Shown in pieces: positions 51,867 through 60,449 of a stretch of DNA of 64,000 bases (positions are counted from its first letter, which is position 1; each line of letters begins with the position of its first letter). The notes beneath the pieces were generated by a model that saw nothing but the letters and a program-made list of their open reading frames with translations, searched no databases and had not been told where the DNA came from. Source of the DNA: CAZHRC01 sp964533865 (GTDB lineage: Bacteria > Bacillota > Clostridia > Tissierellales > Peptoniphilaceae); the NCBI GenBank assembly GCA_964533865.1, contig CAZHRC010000002.1, positions 173,917 to 237,916 on the forward strand. The letters run 5' to 3'. The position numbers and the translations under genes were made by a program.

Positions 51867-52931
51867 TCATAGGTATTGCACTAAATCGTCCATGACCGAC
51901 TGGACGCTCTCTATCTTGTTCACCTTAAAGGCGTTCTCCCCGGCGAAGAACAACCCCTTTTCCACATCTCCGTTGGCAGCCGCGATTAAAGCACTGGAAA
52001 TGCAATAGGGTGCCACCTTAGGTTCACAGGGTTTTAAACAGTTCATGCAACGGGTGATGGGGACTCTACCGTGATACAAACTTTCAATCAGCGGTGTGCG
52101 TATCGCTCGACCTGGCATACCCACAGGACTTTGAATAATTTCCACATCCTCTGGCCCACACGCCACATAGAGATCCTTGAATTTTGGGTCGACATCGCAC
52201 TCCTCAGTCGCCACAAATCGGGTCCCCACTTGGACACCGTCCGCTCCCCAATCCATCGCCTCTTTCACGTCTCTCCCATCAAAAATACCACCAGCGGCGA
52301 TTAAGGCGATCTTCTTGCGATACTTCTCTTCCAAAACGTCTATGGCTTTTCGCACCTCCGCAACCAAGTCCTCAAGCCTCGGGCGGTTGTCGCCTTGAGC
52401 TAGCTCTTCCTTTGAAAAACCCAAGTGACCTCCGGCCTTTGGCCCTTCGACGATGACCGCAGGTGGAAGGTAATCGTACCTTTTCTTCCACATTTTCACA
52501 ATCACTCCGAGGGCCTTTCCCGACGATACGATAGGAATCGCCTCAGTCATCGTATTGGCGATAAACTTAGGCAGATCCACCGGAAGCCCTGCACCTGAAA
52601 TAATAAAGTCAATTTTTTCTTCGACGGCTACCTCGACCATTTCCTTGTACTGCTGCATCGCCGACAAGAAATTGATCCCGATGACCCCTTTGGGGCTAAG
52701 TTCTCTTGCCTTGCGTATCTCTTTGCGCAATCCGTTGAGGTTGGCTTCCAACGATCGAGACCAAAAATTGTCTTCGCGAAACCCAAGCTGTATCCCTGAG
52801 ATCACCCCAACGCCACCAGCGTTAGCGACGGCAGCGGCGAGATTTGCCAACGAGACACCCACCCCCATCGCTCCTTGGAATATAGGGTATTTGGGACTGT
52901 GCATCCCGATTTTCAATGTGTAAGGCTCCAT
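51867..52931 (-). CDS. NAD(P)H-dependent flavin oxidoreductase (FabK/nitronate monooxygenase-like)
   Basis: A 354-residue FMN TIM-barrel protein related to FabK: YPIFQGAMGVGVSLANLAAAVANAGGVGVIS, EGPKAGGHLGF and IAAGGIFDGRDVKEAMDWGADGVQVGTRF. It differs by a four-cysteine stretch near the end (RCMNCLKPCEPKVAPYC) that could bind a metal. Family members oxidise nitronates or reduce enoyl thioesters. First gene of the fab operon, so a lipid role is plausible but unproven. ATG 52931 has AGGTGG. Confidence 0.75.
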   Translation of the reverse strand: MEPYTLKIGMHSPKYPIFQGAMGVGVSLANLAAAVANAGGVGVISGIQLGFREDNFWSRSLEANLNGLRKEIRKARELSPKGVIGINFLSAMQQYKEMVEVAVEEKIDFIISGAGLPVDLPKFIANTMTEAIPIVSSGKALGVIVKMWKKRYDYLPPAVIVEGPKAGGHLGFSKEELAQGDNRPRLEDLVAEVRKAIDVLEEKYRKKIALIAAGGIFDGRDVKEAMDWGADGVQVGTRFVATEECDVDPKFKDLYVACGPEDVEIIQSPVGMPGRAIRTPLIESLYHGRVPITRCMNCLKPCEPKVAPYCISSALIAAANGDVEKGLFFAGENAFKVNKIESVQSVMDDLVQYL

Positions 52932-52967
52932 GTATACCACCTTTTTTATCGCAGTTGTTCTGCTTAT

Positions 52968-52996
52968 TTTGATTTTCAAATAGTTTGGTTCTCAAA
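52968..52996 (-). promoter_or_regulatory. Two tandem FabT operators
   Basis: Plus strand TTTGATTTTCAAA (52968-52980) and TTTGGTTCTCAAA (52984-52996), 16 bases apart. Both fit the FabT palindrome TTTGA-N3-TCAAA, the second with one change. They cover the transcription start of the fab operon. Confidence 0.75.
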
Positions 52997-53024
52997 GTAT
53001 ATGGCGAATGGCTGATATTGTCAA
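52996..53024 (-). promoter_or_regulatory. Promoter of the fab-acc operon
   Basis: Minus-strand TTGACA (53019-53024), 17-base spacer, TATACT (52996-53001); near-consensus and followed directly by the FabT boxes. Confidence 0.85.
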
Positions 53025-53040
53025 GGTTATTTTTACAATA

Positions 53041-53082
53041 AAAGCGGCCGGCACCAAGCCCCTTGGACTTGGATGCCGACCG
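53041..53082 (-). terminator. Terminator of hpf
   Basis: Stem of about 14 pairs with one mismatch (arms 53045-53058 and 53068-53082, CGGTCGGCA-CCAAG type), then CTTTTATT on the minus strand. Confidence 0.7.
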
Positions 53083-53132
53083 TAATCGATGATATACTGC
53101 AGCCTGTTGGAAAAGACACAGGCCTCTTGCGT

Positions 53133-53669
53133 TTATTGAATTTCAGAGGTGATCAAGCCAAAGGTTCCATCTTTTCTTCTGTAAACCACGTTGACTGCGT
53201 CGGTGTCTGCATCTAAGTACACAAAAAACGCATGACCCAAAAGCTCCATTTGAAGAACGGCTTCTTCGCTATCCATCGGTTTTAATCCAATGGTTTTACG
53301 ACGAACGATTTTAGGTTCTTCATCTTCCGACACGCGATCTTCAACGTCCTCCACATTGTCAAATCGGATGGTACCACTGGTGTGACGTCTTTGAAGTTTT
53401 GTCTTGTATTTTCGAATTTGGGACTCCAAAGAATCCACAGCCCGGTCAATGGCGGTTAACACGTCTTCGTCGCTTTCCTCTGTGCGTAAAATCGTTCCCG
53501 GCATGCGGATGGTCACTTCGACGACTTTTTCGTAGCGCTCCGTCGTAAAGGTTACAGTGCCCTCCACATCGTCATGGAAATACTTATCCAGTCTCCCCAA
53601 TTTCTTGTCCGCATTTGCACGCAAGGTGTCACCAACGTTCATTTTCTTACCCACATAGTTTAACTTCAT
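53133..53669 (-). CDS. hpf: Ribosome hibernation promoting factor, long form
   Basis: A 178-residue long HPF. The N-terminal S30AE domain (MKLNYVGKKMNVGDTLRANADKKLGRLDKYF) binds the 30S decoding region. The C-terminal dimerisation domain (IVRRKTIGLKPMDSEEAVLQMELLGHAFFVYLDADT) pairs ribosomes into 100S particles. AAGGAGG precedes the ATG; TATAAT at 53694-53699 is the likely -10. Usually induced in stationary phase. Confidence 0.93.
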   Translation of the reverse strand: MKLNYVGKKMNVGDTLRANADKKLGRLDKYFHDDVEGTVTFTTERYEKVVEVTIRMPGTILRTEESDEDVLTAIDRAVDSLESQIRKYKTKLQRRHTSGTIRFDNVEDVEDRVSEDEEPKIVRRKTIGLKPMDSEEAVLQMELLGHAFFVYLDADTDAVNVVYRRKDGTFGLITSEIQ

Positions 53670-54291
53670 ATCCTACCTCCTTAAATCGAGTAGATTATAA
53701 CAAGGTGTGCCTCTTACCATCGACTTCACCACATCTTTCGAGGTGAAGCCCTTTGGTCGCATCGAGACGCTCCATCCTGAACTCTAAGAGTCAGGGTTAA
53801 GGTCTCCTTGCTATACAAAATAAATACCCTTTATCCTACAAAAAAAACGTCTGTGCAAAAATAATGTAAAAACTGCGGAAATTACATGTTTGGATATTTA
53901 TAATTATCCCGAATTCAGCAAAAGATATCCACAATCTCGGGATAACTCGATTTTTCGTTTGTGGATAACGTGGATAACTCTGTGGAAAACGATGGAAATC
54001 GGAACTGTTTTGTGGGCATCTTTCTTGATAATGATGATTTGACATTTATTTTGGTTTATGTATGCCAAACCGTCATTATACAATCCACTCACCGTTGATT
54101 TATAATTATACCCTAAATAGGGCTTATTTAAATAGAGTACACTACTTATTGTGTTTTCGAGGTTTCCCAACACACTAAAACAGCACTTGTCCTCCTCTTT
54201 AATTTGTCTCTCGGCTATTTTTTCAGCGGGATTGGGTATCATTCTATAATAAGGATAAACTTGTCCACTTTTATTATTAAGGAGTATTCCA
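53670..54291. other. 620-base non-coding region with DnaA-box cluster
   Basis: Separates leftward genes (hpf and before) from rightward genes. It holds the hpf promoter, an AT-rich stretch around 53860-53910, a cluster of DnaA-like boxes at 53925-53989, and a TATAAT at 54245-54250 before the next gene. Reading frames across it look random. Confidence 0.6.
53925..53989. other. Cluster of four DnaA-box-like 9-mers
   Basis: ATATCCACA (53925-53933, one mismatch), TGTGGATAA (53960-53968, perfect), CGTGGATAA (53969-53977, one mismatch) and TGTGGAAAA (53981-53989, one mismatch), compared with TTATCCACA. Three share one orientation and two are directly abutting. Such density is found at origins and at DnaA-titration or DnaA-regulated sites. 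Confidence 0.55.
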
Positions 54292-55242
54292 TTGAAAATA
54301 AAACCCATAGGCATGCGAGCGATTAAAACTGGAATTGCGGTGATGATCTCCATCGCCATAGGAAACACCCTCAACCTCTACTCGCCAAGCATGGCGGCCT
54401 TTGCTGCAGTGATCTCAATGCAAACCAATATGTTTGGTACATTGGAAGTCTCGGTATTCCGCATGTTGTCCACCCTTTTGGGCGCAGTCGTCGCCTTGTT
54501 TTTTCACGCTTTGGGCTATGTAAACTACGCCACCTTCGCCTTAGGTACGATCCTTCTGATCGCCATCTGCAATTGGTTAAAATGGCAAAAAGCCATCGCC
54601 CTTTCGGTTATCGTCTTTATCATCATCATGCAGTACAACGTCACCACCGAACCCTTAGGGCTAATCGATTACTCGTTGAGCCGACTCTACGATACTTCAG
54701 TGGGTCTTGCCGTTGGTTTTGGAATCAACCTCTTGATCCTCCCGCCGAAGCCTCAACGCTACATTTTAGAAACTTACGATAAAACCTACACCGATGCCCT
54801 CAACCTCTTCGAAACCATTTTGACCAACCGCGAAGAAGTCAATACTAGCCCCTTGCTGGCGGATATCACCAGTTTAAATGCGCGCTACGCCGAGCTTCGC
54901 GCTGACCGTAAATTAAAACTTAACGTGGATGTGGATACGTTAAGCATCGAAGTGATCAACAATAAATTTTTACTTTTGCTGAGTTTGCTCAACGACATCA
55001 CCGACACCAGTGTACGCCCAGCGCTCACTGAACAAAACACCAAAGCCCTCCGCGAAGTCTTTGGCAAAACGCTGGTGCAGGAAGTAGAAGAAGTAAAAAG
55101 TGATGACCTCCCCGTCGATGACGACTACACCATCGTGTACAACTACGACATCAGTAAAGTCATCCGTCTGTTGTTGGAGCTGCAAACCAATATCGCCCGC
55201 CTCCACATTGCCTATGGTCACAGATACAAGCGACTACACTAA
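54292..55242 (+). CDS. Aromatic acid exporter family (FUSC/DUF939-like) membrane protein
   Basis: A 316-residue protein with about five N-terminal membrane helices (first 150 residues: IKTGIAVMISIAIGNTLNLYSPSMAAFAAVIS and following) and a helical cytoplasmic rear part. This is the ArAE_1/DUF939 arrangement of Bacillota, related to efflux proteins of the FUSC group. Substrate unknown. It starts with TTG 54292, seven bases after AAGGAG. It may be co-transcribed with the peptidase 20 bases downstream. Confidence 0.75.
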   Translation: MKIKPIGMRAIKTGIAVMISIAIGNTLNLYSPSMAAFAAVISMQTNMFGTLEVSVFRMLSTLLGAVVALFFHALGYVNYATFALGTILLIAICNWLKWQKAIALSVIVFIIIMQYNVTTEPLGLIDYSLSRLYDTSVGLAVGFGINLLILPPKPQRYILETYDKTYTDALNLFETILTNREEVNTSPLLADITSLNARYAELRADRKLKLNVDVDTLSIEVINNKFLLLLSLLNDITDTSVRPALTEQNTKALREVFGKTLVQEVEEVKSDDLPVDDDYTIVYNYDISKVIRLLLELQTNIARLHIAYGHRYKRLH

Positions 55243-55262
55243 CCAATATATAAGGAGACTTT

Positions 55263-57167
55263 ATGACAGCACTACCCCTAGATGACTTAAAAAAAGACGT
55301 CTATGTCCATTCACCGGTGCTCTCTCCCGAGGGGAGCGCCCTTTGTTACGTCACCACTCGTGTAAACTTAGACGAAAACAAGTACGAATCCGCTCTGTGG
55401 ATTCGAGATATCCATACCGAACGCACTTACCAACTCACCGCCTACGCAGACGCAGCCCAACCGGTTTTTATTGACGAGCGAAGGATTCTCTACAGAGACA
55501 AGCGCAAAACTTCCTCTACTGGCACAGATTTTTTTGTCATCCCTACAGATGGAGGTGAAAGCACCCATGCCTTTCATTTACAGTACAGCGTGGACGCGAT
55601 CCACCCCCTCGGAAATCATGCCTATCTTGCACTCGCCATGCCAATCCCCACCAAAAAAAATAGCGATAAAGGCTGCTACACCACGGACTGCGTTCCCTTT
55701 TGGTCAAACGGTGCGGGGTTCATCCCCAAAAAGCGTATGGGGATCTATAAAATCTCAGATAACGGCAACGAAATCTTGCGATTGACCAAAAAAAAGACGG
55801 AAGCTACCTGCCTTCACCTCAACGCCAGCGGGGATAAAGCCGTCTTTATCAGCACCACCTACGATAAGCTAGCCCCTTTGGTCAACGACATCTCCCTCAT
55901 CGACCTCGAAACTGGGGACATCAAAACCCTATCCACGGGAAAATCTCACCGTTACGTCAACTTTTATAAAGATGGCCTCATCGCTTTGTATGCCAATGGC
56001 ACATCCCATGGACTTAACGAAGACCCTTTGATTTACACCATCGATTTTGAAGGCAATGCCGAAAAAATCACCGGTGATGACTTCGATATGTGTTTTGGTA
56101 ACTGGGTCGGCACCGACTCTCTAATGGGTTCTGGACAGACTATCGCCGTTCAAGGCGAGGATCTCTACTTTATCGCCACGGTCAAAAACGCCTCCAATAT
56201 TTATCGCCTCCGCAACGGAGAAGTCACCGCCATCACAAAAACATCTGGCGCCGTTTCTGCTTTTGACCTCTGTGGGAATGACCTTTACTACACCGCTATG
56301 GACAGCCATCGCCTAAATGAAATCTACAGCCTGAAAAGTGGGCAACTATCCGATCACAACGCTCCTCGAACGATTTCCGTACCGCAACCCATGACTTATG
56401 AGAGCCTTGGCAAAACCCTTACAGGTTATGTCCTCTATCCCCGAGACTACGACCCCCATCTAACCTATCCCGGTATTTTGACCATACACGGCGGTCCAAA
56501 AACCGCATTCGGAACCATTTACCACCACGAAATGCAAGTCCTTGCAAGTCGCGGTCACTTTGTCTTTTACACCAATCCCCGTGGCAGTTGCGGTCACGGT
56601 GTCGCCTACTCTGATATACGGGGCAAATACGGCACCATCGACTATGAGGACTTAATGGCCTTTACGGATGAAGTGTTGGATCATCACCCCGCCATCGATC
56701 CTCAACGCCTTGGGGTTATGGGTGGCTCTTACGGAGGCTATATGACCAATTGGATCATCGGTCATACGAACCGCTTTAAAGCGGCCAACGCGGAACGTTC
56801 CATCTCCAACTGGCTCTCTTTCTACGGCACATCAGATATCGGCTGGTACTTTGCACAAGATCAAGTGGGTGCCAACCCCTGGGATGATGCCTCTGCCATG
56901 TGGAATAACTCCCCATTGAAGTATGCGAGAAATGTCTCCACCCCCACCTTGTTCATCCATTCGGACTGTGACTACCGATGCCCACTGGATCAAGGGCTTC
57001 AAATGTATCAAAGTTTAGTAGAAAACAAGGTGCCCTCAAAATTATTGGTGTTCCACGAAGAAAATCACGAGCTCTCACGGTCTGGCAAGCCAAAAAACCG
57101 TTTGAAACGATTGAAAAAAATCGTCAAATGGTTTGATAAACACCTCATAGGCACTTCCGATGATTAA
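55263..57167 (+). CDS. S9-family (prolyl oligopeptidase/acylaminoacyl-peptidase-like) serine peptidase
   Basis: A 634-residue peptidase. The front part is a beta-propeller rich in repeated strand phrases, and the rear an alpha/beta-hydrolase. The triad is Ser489 in GGSYGGYMTNW, Asp570 in HSDCDYRCP and His602 in ENHELSRSG; HGGPKTAFG supplies the oxyanion hole. No signal peptide, so it is likely to act on peptides in the cytoplasm. AAGGAG precedes the ATG. The stop overlaps the next gene. Confidence 0.9.
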   Translation: MTALPLDDLKKDVYVHSPVLSPEGSALCYVTTRVNLDENKYESALWIRDIHTERTYQLTAYADAAQPVFIDERRILYRDKRKTSSTGTDFFVIPTDGGESTHAFHLQYSVDAIHPLGNHAYLALAMPIPTKKNSDKGCYTTDCVPFWSNGAGFIPKKRMGIYKISDNGNEILRLTKKKTEATCLHLNASGDKAVFISTTYDKLAPLVNDISLIDLETGDIKTLSTGKSHRYVNFYKDGLIALYANGTSHGLNEDPLIYTIDFEGNAEKITGDDFDMCFGNWVGTDSLMGSGQTIAVQGEDLYFIATVKNASNIYRLRNGEVTAITKTSGAVSAFDLCGNDLYYTAMDSHRLNEIYSLKSGQLSDHNAPRTISVPQPMTYESLGKTLTGYVLYPRDYDPHLTYPGILTIHGGPKTAFGTIYHHEMQVLASRGHFVFYTNPRGSCGHGVAYSDIRGKYGTIDYEDLMAFTDEVLDHHPAIDPQRLGVMGGSYGGYMTNWIIGHTNRFKAANAERSISNWLSFYGTSDIGWYFAQDQVGANPWDDASAMWNNSPLKYARNVSTPTLFIHSDCDYRCPLDQGLQMYQSLVENKVPSKLLVFHEENHELSRSGKPKNRLKRLKKIVKWFDKHLIGTSDD

Positions 57168-58140
57168 TCGATTGAAAGCCTGGAAAAACGCGTTAGTGTA
57201 TTCAGACAACAAAGCCATCCAGTTTATGTTGCGCCTATCCCAACAGGTGGTGACCAACAACGTCAAAGGCGATGCCGCTCAGCTCGCCTATTATTTCATC
57301 TTTGCGTTGGTTCCGCTGATGATCTTTTTTATCAACGTCATTTCCTTCTTCGCCGCAGACAAGGTAAGCGCCATCTTGGAATGGATGGCCTTCTTACCCC
57401 TTTCAGTTCAGGAAATATTGGTGCCGATCATCCAATCTATTATCGGCAACCGTAGTGAAGCCCTCCTATCAGCTGGGATTTTTGTCGCCCTGTGGTCAGG
57501 ATCCAATGGCGTATCCCAAGCGATAAAAGCGACAAACGCCATATTTGCCCAAGAAGACAATCGAAATATGATCCTCACCAGAATCATGGCGATTTTCTAC
57601 ACCATTCTCGTCATCCTTTTAGTAGTGGCACTGTTGGTATTAAACGTGTTTAACACCATGATCCCACGCTTGGTCGAAGAACTGTTCAGTGTGGACATCT
57701 CGGGTTTCATCCTATGGCAGTCTTTGGGGACGCTTTTACCCTATGGGTTTATCGTCATCATTTTCACCTTGTTTTACAAGACCGCACCCGCTTTTCCATC
57801 CCATACTTCCTTGCCCTTTCGACACGCCCTCATCGGAGGCATCTTTGTCACCATTGGCATTATGGTCTCCACTCTGGCCTATGCCTTTTTCGTCAACAAT
57901 ATCAGTCACATGAACGCCACCTACGGCTCACTGACTGGGGTTATGGCGCTCTTTGTCTGGTTGTACCTCGTCGGGCTGATGATCATCCTCGGCGCAGAGA
58001 TCATCGTCTGCTACTTGGCGGTGTTTAAAGGCATCGAGTTCCAAAATCTACAAAGCTTACCTGAGTATTACAAGGTCAAACCTTCCACGATTTTTCAGAT
58101 GGTTCATCGAATGAAAAAGGACAATAAACCCAAAAAATAA
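57160..58140 (+). CDS. YihY/virulence factor BrkB family membrane protein
   Basis: A 326-residue inner-membrane protein with about six helices: AAQLAYYFIFALVPLMIFFINVISFF, IFVALWSGSNGVSQAIKATNAIF and FFVNNISHMNATYGSLTGVMALFVWLYLVGLMIILGAEI are typical blocks. Once annotated as ribonuclease BN, but that activity belongs elsewhere; transport role unproven. It overlaps the peptidase end by eight bases with a weak binding site, so coupled translation is likely. Confidence 0.85.
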   Translation: MINRLKAWKNALVYSDNKAIQFMLRLSQQVVTNNVKGDAAQLAYYFIFALVPLMIFFINVISFFAADKVSAILEWMAFLPLSVQEILVPIIQSIIGNRSEALLSAGIFVALWSGSNGVSQAIKATNAIFAQEDNRNMILTRIMAIFYTILVILLVVALLVLNVFNTMIPRLVEELFSVDISGFILWQSLGTLLPYGFIVIIFTLFYKTAPAFPSHTSLPFRHALIGGIFVTIGIMVSTLAYAFFVNNISHMNATYGSLTGVMALFVWLYLVGLMIILGAEIIVCYLAVFKGIEFQNLQSLPEYYKVKPSTIFQMVHRMKKDNKPKK

Positions 58141-58174
58141 GGTAGGCGCCCAGTGTTGGGAACCTACCTTTTTT
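58139..58174. terminator. Bidirectional terminator
   Basis: Stem AAGGTAGG / CCTACCTT with a 16-base loop, then TTTT. It lies between convergent YihY-type and TPM genes. Confidence 0.75.
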
Positions 58175-58176
58175 GA

Positions 58177-58965
58177 TTAAAACCCTCGGCCTGCACCGCC
58201 TCCGCCGGAGCTTCCGCCCCCGCCAAAGCTGCCTCCGCCGCCGCTGCTTCCGCTTCCGAAACCTCCTCCGAAGCCTCCTCCAAATCCGCCACCAAATCCC
58301 CCAAAGTACCCTCCGCTACCGCCCGGTCGATTGCCGGATTTGACGATTCTAACCACAAAGAATATGACGAGGAGAAAAATGATCATGCCTGCTAAGGGAA
58401 ATTCTTGGCTGGTTTCTTCGACTGCACTCGTTACGAAACCTTGTGCTGTGATCTCCACGTTGTATTCTTTAGCCGCCTCGGTGACAAGGGCATCGAAAGA
58501 TTGTCGAATGCCAGTGTTCCAATCCTGATTTTTAAAAGAAGGAATGGCGTATTGGTCGAGAAGCCTGCCGACTTTTCCGTCGTTTAAAGCGCCTTCCAAA
58601 CCGTACCCCACTTCAATGCGAACGTTGCCGCGTTTATGGCCTTCTGCGGGATCGAGGTAAAGGACGAAGAGCACCCCGTTGTCCTTTTTAGCATCGCCCA
58701 GTTTCCACTTGTTAAAAGTCTGGGTCGCATAGGTGTTTATGTCCATATTTGCCAAATCATCGGTCACCAATACCGCGATTTGGGCACCTGTTTTACGCTG
58801 GAGTTCCTCGTTAATGTTCAGTATGTGCGAACGGGTATCAGCGTCCACCACGTTGAGCGTATCGTTGAGGTAGAGTTCTTGCGACTGTGCCGGTGCAGTG
58901 TAGGCAGTTTTAGGGACAAACAACAACATCAACACCAACACCATTAGAGATAGTGATCGTTTCAT
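58177..58965 (-). CDS. TPM-domain (YgcG-like) membrane protein
   Basis: A 262-residue protein with a signal peptide (MKRSLSLMVLVLMLLFVPKTAYT), an extracytoplasmic TPM domain (YLNDTLNVVDADTRSHILNINEELQRKTGAQIAVLVTDDL), one membrane helix (MIIFLLVIFFVVRIV) and a Gly/Ser-rich tail. TPM proteins have phosphatase-like or assembly roles. ATG 58965 has AAGGAGG; eleven upstream codons were dropped. It is paired with lemA, a common arrangement. Confidence 0.85.
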   Translation of the reverse strand: MKRSLSLMVLVLMLLFVPKTAYTAPAQSQELYLNDTLNVVDADTRSHILNINEELQRKTGAQIAVLVTDDLANMDINTYATQTFNKWKLGDAKKDNGVLFVLYLDPAEGHKRGNVRIEVGYGLEGALNDGKVGRLLDQYAIPSFKNQDWNTGIRQSFDALVTEAAKEYNVEITAQGFVTSAVEETSQEFPLAGMIIFLLVIFFVVRIVKSGNRPGGSGGYFGGFGGGFGGGFGGGFGSGSSGGGGSFGGGGSSGGGGAGRGF

Positions 58966-59017
58966 CTGTCCCTCCTTAAGATTATATCGCCTTTCCATGC
59001 CGTAGGCTTAGTTCGAG

Positions 59018-59578
59018 TTAATTGTTAAAATCGATGGTTGGAGGGGTTTGTGCACCTTCTGTCGCTTCAAAGTACGCCCTTTGTCCAAAACCTAACATTC
59101 CCGCATAAATCGACGTTGGGAAACGACGAACTTTAGAATTGTAGGTTTTCACCGATTCATTGTACCGATTGCGCTCTGTGGCAATTCGATTTTCCGATCC
59201 TGCCAATTCATCCTGCAACTGGATAAAATTTTGGTTGGCTTTCAAGTCTGGATAGTTTTCGACCACGATGTTCAAGTTTCGAAGGGCTTGGGTCATTTGA
59301 CCATCTGCCTGAGCAAGTTCCTCCGGTGTTTGAGCTTTTGTAATGCCCGCTCTCGCTTCTGTGATCTGAGTCAAAACCTTTTCTTCATGAGACGCATAGC
59401 CTTTTACGGTTTCGACCAAGTTCGGAATGAGGTCGGCACGCCTTTGAACCACGGTTTGCACCTGTGCATAAGCGGAGTTTACCCCTTCATCCAAGGTGAC
59501 GAGGTTGTTGTAACCTGAAAACCCGATGATTACCAGTAAAATGAGAATCCCTATCGGGATGAGCAACCCTTTTTTCAT
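59018..59578 (-). CDS. lemA: LemA family protein
   Basis: A 186-residue membrane-anchored protein. One N-terminal helix (LLIPIGILILLVIIGFSGYNNLV) precedes a long helical bundle with the LemA signature VVQRRADLIPNLVETVKGYASHE and RFPTSIYAGMLGF. Function not settled. AGGAGG precedes the ATG. First of a two-gene unit with the TPM protein. Confidence 0.9.
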   Translation of the reverse strand: MKKGLLIPIGILILLVIIGFSGYNNLVTLDEGVNSAYAQVQTVVQRRADLIPNLVETVKGYASHEEKVLTQITEARAGITKAQTPEELAQADGQMTQALRNLNIVVENYPDLKANQNFIQLQDELAGSENRIATERNRYNESVKTYNSKVRRFPTSIYAGMLGFGQRAYFEATEGAQTPPTIDFNN

Positions 59579-59741
59579 TGCATCCTCCTGTGTTTTCGTA
59601 TTTCACAAATTCACCATTGTGTTGTATTATATATACCCACCTTCTGAGTCCTTCTCTTGTTTATTTTGCGGTTCCTTGATCTCGTCTACGTTATGTGATA
59701 TTATTTTGTTAAATAACTTTTAACTGAGAATTGGAGCGACT

Positions 59742-60449
59742 ATGACTTTACATATTGCAGACATCCACAAATCATTCGATACTCAGGAAGTGCTACGCGG
59801 CGCAACCTACAGCTTCGTCCGTGGAAAAATCTACGGCTTACTCGGCAGAAACGGCAGTGGCAAAACCACCTTGTTCAATTGTATCGCAGAGGACCTCCCC
59901 TACGAAAAAGGCACCGTGACTCTGGAACAAGACGGCGTCCAGCTCCCCGCAGCAACTGACGACATCGGCTATGTTCTCTCCACACCAGTCGTGCCTGAGT
60001 TTTTGACGGCAAGAGAGTTCCTCAAGTTTTTTATCGACATCAACCAACCTACCCTGACCAATCCCAAGGCCATCGACGAGTACTTTGAGCTTATGCGCAT
60101 TAAGGACTCCGATAGGGATAAGTTGATGAAAGACTACTCCCATGGGATGAAAAATAAAATGCAACTACTGGTCAATTTTTTGATCAACCCAAAGGTGCTA
60201 CTCCTCGACGAACCCCTCACCTCCTTTGACGTAGTGGTCGCCGATGAGATGAAACAACTTTTGCGCGACATGAAAAAGGACCGGGTCATCATCTTGTCCA
60301 CCCACATTATGGAGCTTGCCACAGATCTGTGCGATGAAATCGTCGTCCTCCACAGTGGCATCCTCACTCAAATACCTAAAGACGGTGACGGTGAAGATGC
60401 TTACAAACACGCCATTTTACGAGCCTTGAAGGAGGACGTAGATGCTTAA
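59742..60449 (+). CDS. ABC transporter ATP-binding protein (exporter type)
   Basis: A 235-residue ATPase: Walker A GRNGSGKTT (about 36-44), a signature reading YSHGM instead of LSGGQ, Walker B VLLLDEPLTSFD, and switch His in LSTHIMELA. The degenerate signature is common in ABC-2-type exporters. Eight-base overlap with the following membrane protein indicates a two-gene exporter. Confidence 0.85.
   Translation: MTLHIADIHKSFDTQEVLRGATYSFVRGKIYGLLGRNGSGKTTLFNCIAEDLPYEKGTVTLEQDGVQLPAATDDIGYVLSTPVVPEFLTAREFLKFFIDINQPTLTNPKAIDEYFELMRIKDSDRDKLMKDYSHGMKNKMQLLVNFLINPKVLLLDEPLTSFDVVVADEMKQLLRDMKKDRVIILSTHIMELATDLCDEIVVLHSGILTQIPKDGDGEDAYKHAILRALKEDVDA

Noticed and set aside
53670..54291. Calling the region the chromosomal origin
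   Set aside because: The genes that usually flank an origin are absent, and eye inspection of G/C bias did not show the expected sign change. Only the DnaA-box cluster is reported.
53904..54374. A 156-codon minus-strand frame across the DnaA-box region
   Set aside because: It crosses the start of the FUSC-like gene on the other strand and has no recognisable protein features or binding site.
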